Part shown: positions 1 to 7,087 of the stretch, piece after piece
Layout: each line of letters begins with the position of its first letter
Position numbering within the stretch: the first letter of the stretch is position 1
Origin: an uncultured Ruminiclostridium sp.
GTDB lineage: Bacteria > Bacillota > Clostridia > Oscillospirales > Ruminococcaceae
Assembly: GCA_910585505.1 (NCBI GenBank)
Contig: CAJUFF010000050.1
Span: forward strand, 9,307-16,393
Direction of reading: 5' to 3'
Length of the DNA: 7,087 bases
Made by a program: the position numbers and the translations under genes
The notes under the pieces: generated by a model
What the model was told of the DNA's origin: nothing
Seen by the model: only the letters and a program-made list of their open reading frames with translations
The model's database searches: none

Positions 1-1645
1 TGAAGGCAGGGAGCATAAGTACGAGCTTATAAAGTTCAAGCGCTCCAACCAAGGCACATGTATAAACCAGAAGCCCATTGTCAAGAAGGGCGATACCGTA
101 AGAAAAGGCGACGTAATAGCCGACGGTCCCGCCACAAGCAACGGCGAAATATCACTGGGCAAAAACGCCCTTATCGGCTTTATGACATGGGAGGGCTACA
201 ACTACGAGGACGCCGTTCTGATAAACGAAAAGCTGGTTTACAACGATGTATACACCTCAATTCACATAGAAGAGTACGAGCTGGAATGCCGTGAAACCAA
301 ATTAGGTCCCGAAGAAATCACAAGAGAAATCCCCAACGTAAGCGAGGACGCTTTAAAAGACCTTGACGACAGGGGAATAATCAGGATAGGCGCCGAGGTG
401 CACGCGGGCGATATCTTGGTGGGTAAGGTTGCTCCCAAGGGAGAGGCCGACCTTACCGCCGAGGAAAGACTGCTCCGCGCCATATTCGGCGACAAGGCGC
501 GCGACGTGAGAGACAACTCTCTCCGTGTTCCCCACGGTGAAAACGGCGTAATTGTCGACGTAAAAGTATTTGACAGAACCAACAGCCAGGAGCTTTCTCC
601 CGGTGTAAACGCGGTGGTGCGCTGCTATATCGCGCAGAAGAGGAAAATCAGCGTAGGCGACAAAATGGCTGGCCGCCACGGAAACAAGGGCGTTGTGTCC
701 CGTATTTTAAAGCAGGAGGATATGCCCTTCCTGCCCGACGGCACACCTTTGGATATCGTGCTTAACCCTCTGGGCGTTCCTTCCCGTATGAACATCGGAC
801 AGGTTCTTGAAGTGCATTTGGGCTACGTTGCAAGAGCTTTGGGCTGGAAGATAATGACCCCCGTATTCGACGGCGTTCACGAGGAAAATATACGCGACCT
901 CTATCACTATGCTCAGGAGCATAAAAACGAGCTTTCCGGCGAAAACACCGCACAGATAGATTTTACAAAGCTTAAATGGACGGACGACTGCAAAACCGAG
1001 CTTATAGACGGAAGAACCGGCGAGAAGTTCGAGTCCCCCGTAACTGTGGGCTACATGTATTACCTTAAGCTTCACCATCTTGTAGACGATAAAATACACG
1101 CCCGTTCAACCGGCCCTTACTCTTTGGTAACGCAGCAGCCGTTAGGCGGTAAGGCTCAGTTCGGCGGACAGCGCTTCGGCGAAATGGAAGTATGGGCATT
1201 GGAGGCTTACGGCGCGGCTTATACCTTACAGGAAATACTGACCGTAAAATCCGACGATATTGTGGGACGCGTAAAAACCTATGAAGCGATAGTAAAGGGC
1301 GACAGCGTTCCGAAGCCCGGCGTTCCCGAATCCTTCAAGGTGCTTGTCAAGGAGCTTCAGTCCTTGGGACTTGACGTTAAGGTGCTTGACAAGGATCAGG
1401 AGGAAATAGACCTGAAACAGACCTTTGACGACGACGAAGAGGTGGGAATGGTTAACGCCGATGACTTCGAGTATGTGACCAACGAAGAGGAGCTTGACGC
1501 ATCCTTTATCCCCGAAGACCCCGACGACGTTCTTTACGGCGACGATTTCGGCGATGATGACGATTTCGGAGACGAGGACGACGAAGAAGATGATTTCCCC
1601 GGCAGTATGGTTATGGAAGAAGTTCTGTCGGACGATGAAGAGTAA
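1..1645 (+). CDS. rpoB: RNA polymerase beta subunit, C-terminal part (5' end outside window)
   Basis: Beta subunit of DNA-dependent RNA polymerase, which with beta' forms the active-site cleft. The reading frame is open from the left edge (first full codon at base 2) and gives 547 residues, so the N-terminal half, including the rifampicin pocket, is missing. The methionine at base 182 lies inside the conserved block MTWEGYNYEDA (fragment residues 61-71) and is not a start. Family landmarks include GDKMAGRHGNKGVVS, with lysines at fragment residues 221 and 229 equivalent to the active-site lysines K1065/K1073 of E. coli, then DGTPLDIVLNPLGVPSRMN, and near residues 383-406 the GGKAQFGGQRFGEMEVWALE block that contacts beta'. 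The last 73 residues (475-547) hold 36 Asp/Glu and no Lys/Arg. rpoC follows after 81 nt, the usual rpoBC order. Identification is certain; the role of the tail is unknown. Confidence 0.98.
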   Translation, partial: EGREHKYELIKFKRSNQGTCINQKPIVKKGDTVRKGDVIADGPATSNGEISLGKNALIGFMTWEGYNYEDAVLINEKLVYNDVYTSIHIEEYELECRETKLGPEEITREIPNVSEDALKDLDDRGIIRIGAEVHAGDILVGKVAPKGEADLTAEERLLRAIFGDKARDVRDNSLRVPHGENGVIVDVKVFDRTNSQELSPGVNAVVRCYIAQKRKISVGDKMAGRHGNKGVVSRILKQEDMPFLPDGTPLDIVLNPLGVPSRMNIGQVLEVHLGYVARALGWKIMTPVFDGVHEENIRDLYHYAQEHKNELSGENTAQIDFTKLKWTDDCKTELIDGRTGEKFESPVTVGYMYYLKLHHLVDDKIHARSTGPYSLVTQQPLGGKAQFGGQRFGEMEVWALEAYGAAYTLQEILTVKSDDIVGRVKTYEAIVKGDSVPKPGVPESFKVLVKELQSLGLDVKVLDKDQEEIDLKQTFDDDEEVGMVNADDFEYVTNEEELDASFIPEDPDDVLYGDDFGDDDDFGDEDDEEDDFPGSMVMEEVLSDDEE

Positions 1646-1649
1646 GATC

Positions 1650-1679
1650 GGGATTGTAAAAAACTGAATTTTTACTCCC
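1650..1679 (+). other. Hairpin in the rpoB-rpoC intercistronic gap
   Basis: Just after the rpoB stop, GTAAAAA (1656-1662) pairs with TTTTTAC (1669-1675) around a 6-nt loop. GGGA (1650-1653) pairs with TCCC (1676-1679) below it, leaving a 2-nt bulge (TT). The stem totals 11 bp. No T-run follows, so it is unlikely to be an efficient intrinsic terminator. It may protect or mark an mRNA end between the two cistrons, which is inference only. Confidence 0.45.
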
Positions 1680-1712
1680 CCGTATAACCACATTTTGTAA
1701 AATCAAAGAATC

Positions 1713-1717
1713 GAGGT
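1713..1717 (+). promoter_or_regulatory. Ribosome binding site of rpoC
   Basis: GAGGT lies 9 nt before the TTG at 1727. This spacing selects TTG as the rpoC start. No in-frame ATG or GTG nearby gives a matching N-terminus, and the protein from TTG (SDNVFESIKIGLASPDQI) aligns with the conserved beta' beginning. Confidence 0.8.
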
Positions 1718-1726
1718 CAGCTTAAA

Positions 1727-5290
<3,564 letters not shown>

Positions 5291-5305
5291 ATAATCGGAC
5301 TTATA

Positions 5306-5347
5306 AAAAATACCGAGTGCGGAACGATATCCGCACTCGGTATTTTT
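5306..5347 (+). terminator. Intrinsic terminator after rpoC
   Basis: A perfect 17-bp inverted repeat: 5306-5322 pairs with 5331-5347 around an 8-nt loop (AACGATAT). The stem centre is GC-rich (CCGAGTGCGG) and the outer part is A5/T5, so transcription ends in a T-run on either strand. It begins 15 nt after the rpoC stop. The same symmetry would stop leftward transcripts coming from the spacer. Confidence 0.92.
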
Positions 5348-5361
5348 GGATTTATACTAAT
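5348..5361. repeat. Left copy of 14-nt direct repeat GGATTTATACTAAT
   Basis: Identical to the copy at 5501-5514. The two flank the palindromic element between them, and this copy directly abuts the rpoC terminator. It is either a target-site duplication or a boundary motif of the element; 14 nt would be long for a duplication. Confidence 0.75.
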
Positions 5362-5500
5362 TCTCAGTAGAAATCAGACAAATGCGGCGGGTGGGGCGTT
5401 CCTAATCAAGGAAGTCCCGACGCAGGAATATGCCATATTTCAAGGAGGGCTGACGCAGAGTAGGGACGCCCCAATCGTCGGATTTGTCGGATTTCTATTG
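5362..5500. mobile_element. MITE-like palindromic element, non-coding
   Basis: A 139-nt segment between two identical 14-nt repeats. Its arms 5368-5402 and 5463-5497 are 35 nt each; 29 positions pair by Watson-Crick and 3 more by G-U, leaving 3 mismatches. Both ends begin TAGAAATC read inward. The arms carry a GC-rich part (GGGGCG). The 60-nt core holds two small hairpins, TTCCT/AGGAA at 5399-5413 and GGAATAT/ATATTTC around a GCC loop, and a repeated 19-20-nt motif. It has no open reading frame or transposase. It could be a miniature inverted-repeat element moved by a transposase elsewhere in the genome, or a REP/ERIC-type intergenic repeat or structured RNA. Copy number cannot be judged from one window. 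Confidence 0.55.
5406..5458. repeat. Imperfect internal direct repeat in the palindromic element
   Basis: TCAAGGAAGTCCCGACGCAG (5406-5425) recurs as TCAAGGAGGGCTGACGCAG (5440-5458). Both copies share TCAAGGA at the left and GACGCAG at the right. They lie between the two long inverted arms. GACGCAGGA appears once more at 5524-5532, outside the element. Confidence 0.6.
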
Positions 5501-5514
5501 GGATTTATACTAAT
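5501..5514. repeat. Right copy of 14-nt direct repeat GGATTTATACTAAT
   Basis: Exact match to 5348-5361 and directly follows the right arm of the palindromic element. A shorter relative, TTTATACTA, occurs again at 5600-5608 inside the promoter candidates. Confidence 0.75.
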
Positions 5515-5515
5515 A

Positions 5516-5553
5516 ACCATTTTGACGCAGGATAAAATCATAGTCAAAATAGT
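5516..5553. repeat. Second small palindrome
   Basis: ACCATTTTGAC (5516-5526) pairs with GTCAAAATAGT (5543-5553) at 10 of 11 positions, with 16 nt between. GAT/ATC inside could extend it. No T-run follows in a terminator position on the plus strand; read on the minus strand it is preceded by a T-run rather than followed by one. It abuts the right 14-nt repeat and may be part of the same family of intergenic repeats. Confidence 0.45.
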
Positions 5554-5579
5554 AAAAAACCATATTACTCCGACAATTA

Positions 5580-5607
5580 TTGACAAGCCGTCCGGTCTGT
5601 TTATACT
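5580..5607 (+). promoter_or_regulatory. Candidate sigma-A promoter, rightward
   Basis: A perfect -35 box TTGACA (5580-5585) and a -10 box TATACT (5602-5607) are separated by 16 nt. Transcription would start near 5614. No protein-coding gene lies downstream on this strand in the window, and a terminator follows about 100 nt later. It overlaps a mirror-image promoter on the other strand. Confidence 0.5.
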
Positions 5608-5627
5608 ATAAAAAATCCCTCTGTCAA
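5600..5627 (-). promoter_or_regulatory. Candidate sigma-A promoter, leftward
   Basis: On the minus strand TTGACA (5627-5622) is followed after 16 nt by TATAAA (5605-5600). The -10 region is shared with the rightward promoter, so the two face each other and cannot both be occupied. Transcription would start near 5593 and run through the second palindrome and the MITE-like element to the symmetrical rpoC terminator. Confidence 0.4.
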
Positions 5628-5720
5628 GTGTTTTTTAACAACCTGTGCAAATCAAAAAAACGTACAACGCCAAAGGCGAAACAAATAACCCCCGCTTTCG
5701 CGGGGGGTTTTATTTGTTTA
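5614..5720 (+). ncRNA. Candidate small RNA of about 105 nt
   Basis: Inferred from a consensus-like promoter followed by an intrinsic terminator, with no credible open reading frame between. The transcript would contain a small hairpin CGCC-AAA-GGCG (5668-5678) just before the terminator stem. It matches no RNA family I recognise. The alternative is that the promoter is fortuitous and the hairpin serves only the flagellin gene. Confidence 0.3.
5679..5719 (-). terminator. Terminator downstream of flagellin gene, probably bidirectional
   Basis: A GC core, CCCCCGC (5689-5695) with GCGGGGG (5700-5706) and a TTTC loop, is extended by AAACAAATAA (5679-5688) pairing with TTATTTGTTT (5710-5719), with a 3-nt bulge at 5707-5709. 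It lies about 70 nt past the flagellin stop on that gene's strand. T-rich sequence follows the core in both directions, so it could also end rightward transcripts. The bases between it and the flagellin stop (5720-5789) hold nothing I can identify. Confidence 0.85.
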
Positions 5721-5789
5721 CTCTTAAATATTTGTCTTATAATTATCTTTTTATAAATTCTGTGGGAAAACTTCCTGTGTACAGGCAAA

Positions 5790-7087
5790 TTAGCCGAGGA
5801 GCTGGAGAACTGCCTGAGGCTGCTGGTTAGCCTGAGCGAGCATAGCCTGAGAAGCCTGCTGGAGAATGTTGAACTTGGTGTAGCTGATCATCTCGGTAGC
5901 CATGTCGGTGTCACGGATAGTGGACTCGGCATTGGTCAGGTTCTCGTTGGTTGTGGTCAGGTTGTTAACGGTGTACTCGAGACGGTTCTGAAGAGCACCG
6001 AGGCCGGCTCTCTGCATAGATACCTTGGAGATAGCGGAGTCGATGGTGTCGATAGCCTTGTTTGCGCTGTCTCTTGTGGAAACGTCAACACCGGCTACGC
6101 CGAGAGAATCCGCGCCCATATCGTCGATAGTCAGAGTAACTCTTTGATCCTCAACGCCGTTAGCGCCGATCTGGAAGGTTAAACCTTCGCCGGAAGTAGG
6201 AACAAAATTCTTACCAACACCGGCACCGGTAGTAAGCGACACTTCAGCGCCAGTAGCATCGCTAACATTGAAATATATGCTCTTGTTAGTTCCATCGGGA
6301 TCATCTGCATCTGACAGTGATACGTTCATATCATAACCGTTCTTTGCAAGAATATTCTGAATATCCTTTTCGGTATACTTTGTACCTGTAGCAAGGTGAA
6401 GAACTGCTGTGTCACCTGTAGCATTTGTCGTTACATCTAAACTTTCTTTACCAGCAGCAGCATCTGTTGCAACTGTGATTTTTGCGAGAATAGATTTATC
6501 GGATACGTAATCGCCGTATGTGTTAGCAGTAAACTGAATTGTGTCTGCATAACCGCTTGCGCCGTTTGTGGCATCGCCTACCAAACCTGCTAATGAAGTT
6601 GCGGCACTGGTTGCACGTAAACCGGCTACAGTAGGTTTTGTAGAAGTTGCTGCTGTTGGTGTAGACGTAACACCATATTTTGTAGAATAGTTGATATCCG
6701 GTACGGTGGTTCCATCATCTTTAGTGGTGTTAGCATTCTTAATCAATTCGTTGATCTCAGCATCGGTATAAGTTTTACCGGTTGCAAGGTTTATTGTCAT
6801 TGTTTTAGCGCCTTGATCCCAAATTGCGTTTTCTCCGCCTTCACCGGAAGCGCCGTTTGTAAATTTTACAATAGCACCTTCAATACTGGAAGTAACGGTG
6901 ATATCTCCGCTGCTAAGTGCTGTGAGTGTAGCCGCAGTAGTATCGCGGATACCATAAGCCGCACCGTAAGTATTGCTGTTTTTTGTCCCGCTCAAAGAAC
7001 CGTCAAGCAACTGCTGAGTGTTGAACTCGGTAGAAGTGGAGATTCTGTCGATTTCGCTCTTGAGAGCGTCAGCTTCGAGCTGGATAG
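5790..7087 (-). CDS. fliC: Flagellin, C-terminal part (N-terminus outside window)
   Basis: Structural subunit of the flagellar filament, exported by the flagellar type III system. The frame is open to the right edge and gives 431 residues; roughly the first 105-110 are missing. The visible N-terminal part (IQLEADALKSEIDRISTSTE, then FNTQQLLDG) is typical D1 helix. A variable Thr/Ala/Gly-rich domain of about 265 residues follows (fragment ~35-298), with a repeated motif LATG-x-x-YT-x-x-x-I at 100-111 and 231-242. Next come a conserved D1 strand region (LTFQIGANGVEDQRVTLTID) and the C-terminal helices: RAGLGALQNRLEYTVNNL at about 359-376, IRDTDMATEM at 390-399, ending QANQQPQAVLQLLG. The C-terminus is complete and intact. 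The variable part is more AT-rich than the conserved ends. The TTG at 7010 is internal (the second L-L of QQLLDG), not a start. Its promoter and any chaperone genes lie outside the window. The gene symbol could equally be hag. Confidence 0.97.
   Translation of the reverse strand, partial: IQLEADALKSEIDRISTSTEFNTQQLLDGSLSGTKNSNTYGAAYGIRDTTAATLTALSSGDITVTSSIEGAIVKFTNGASGEGGENAIWDQGAKTMTINLATGKTYTDAEINELIKNANTTKDDGTTVPDINYSTKYGVTSTPTAATSTKPTVAGLRATSAATSLAGLVGDATNGASGYADTIQFTANTYGDYVSDKSILAKITVATDAAAGKESLDVTTNATGDTAVLHLATGTKYTEKDIQNILAKNGYDMNVSLSDADDPDGTNKSIYFNVSDATGAEVSLTTGAGVGKNFVPTSGEGLTFQIGANGVEDQRVTLTIDDMGADSLGVAGVDVSTRDSANKAIDTIDSAISKVSMQRAGLGALQNRLEYTVNNLTTTNENLTNAESTIRDTDMATEMISYTKFNILQQASQAMLAQANQQPQAVLQLLG

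Noticed and set aside
262..679. Overlapping antisense frames in rpoB
   Set aside because: They are shadows of the conserved beta reading frame with no independent support.
182..1645. Methionine at 182 as start of a separate gene
   Set aside because: The frame is open to base 2 and the upstream residues continue conserved RpoB sequence, so this is an internal codon.
5362..5500. CRISPR array or riboswitch
   Set aside because: Only one palindrome with two imperfect core repeats is present, without regular spacers, and no gene follows in cis that a riboswitch could control.
5714..5743. TATAAT at 5738-5743 as a rightward promoter
   Set aside because: The only -35 match is a weak TTGTTT inside the terminator stem, and it would transcribe only antisense to flagellin; AT-rich sequence makes chance likely.
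5645..5830. Short plus-strand frame of 61 codons beginning at GTG
   Set aside because: It runs through the terminator hairpin and into the antisense of the flagellin 3' end, with no ribosome binding site; it is not credible as a gene.
6988..7010. TTG at 7010 as flagellin start
   Set aside because: Upstream codons to the right edge encode typical flagellin D1 sequence, so the gene simply begins outside the window.

Overview
The window looks like part of a Clostridia (Firmicutes) chromosome. The evidence is the form of the RNA polymerase genes: RpoC has about 1,187 residues, has no large insertion in its trigger loop, and carries its catalytic aspartates at 449/451/453, the positions known from Bacillus subtilis. 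A clostridial-type flagellin lies on the other strand, so the organism is probably motile. An anaerobic gut or rumen lineage related to Oscillospirales/Ruminococcus is plausible, but this is inference from codon style and protein flavour, not something the window proves.

Layout, left to right. The first 1.65 kb is the 3' part of rpoB (RNA polymerase beta), ending in a very acidic tail. An 81-nt gap with a small hairpin and a Shine-Dalgarno follows, then complete rpoC (beta'), which starts at TTG. A strong symmetrical terminator closes the rpoBC operon. The next ~500 nt (5291-5789) carry no gene but are full of structure: a MITE-like palindromic element flanked by a 14-nt direct repeat, a second small palindrome, two face-to-face sigma-A-type promoter candidates sharing one -10 region, and a second GC-rich terminator. 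The last 1.3 kb, on the minus strand, is the 3' part of a flagellin gene running in from beyond the right edge. rpoBC and the flagellin gene therefore converge on the structured spacer.

How the parts work together. RpoB and RpoC form the catalytic core of RNA polymerase and are co-transcribed. The flagellin is the filament subunit, functionally unrelated, and simply meets the operon tail to tail. The two terminators insulate the transcripts from each other. Between them the promoter candidates could make two short non-coding transcripts: one rightward of about 105 nt and one leftward of about 290 nt through the MITE-like element. The coding content is ordinary. The spacer, the acidic RpoB tail and the flagellin's variable domain are the parts worth a second look, and no new multi-gene system is visible.
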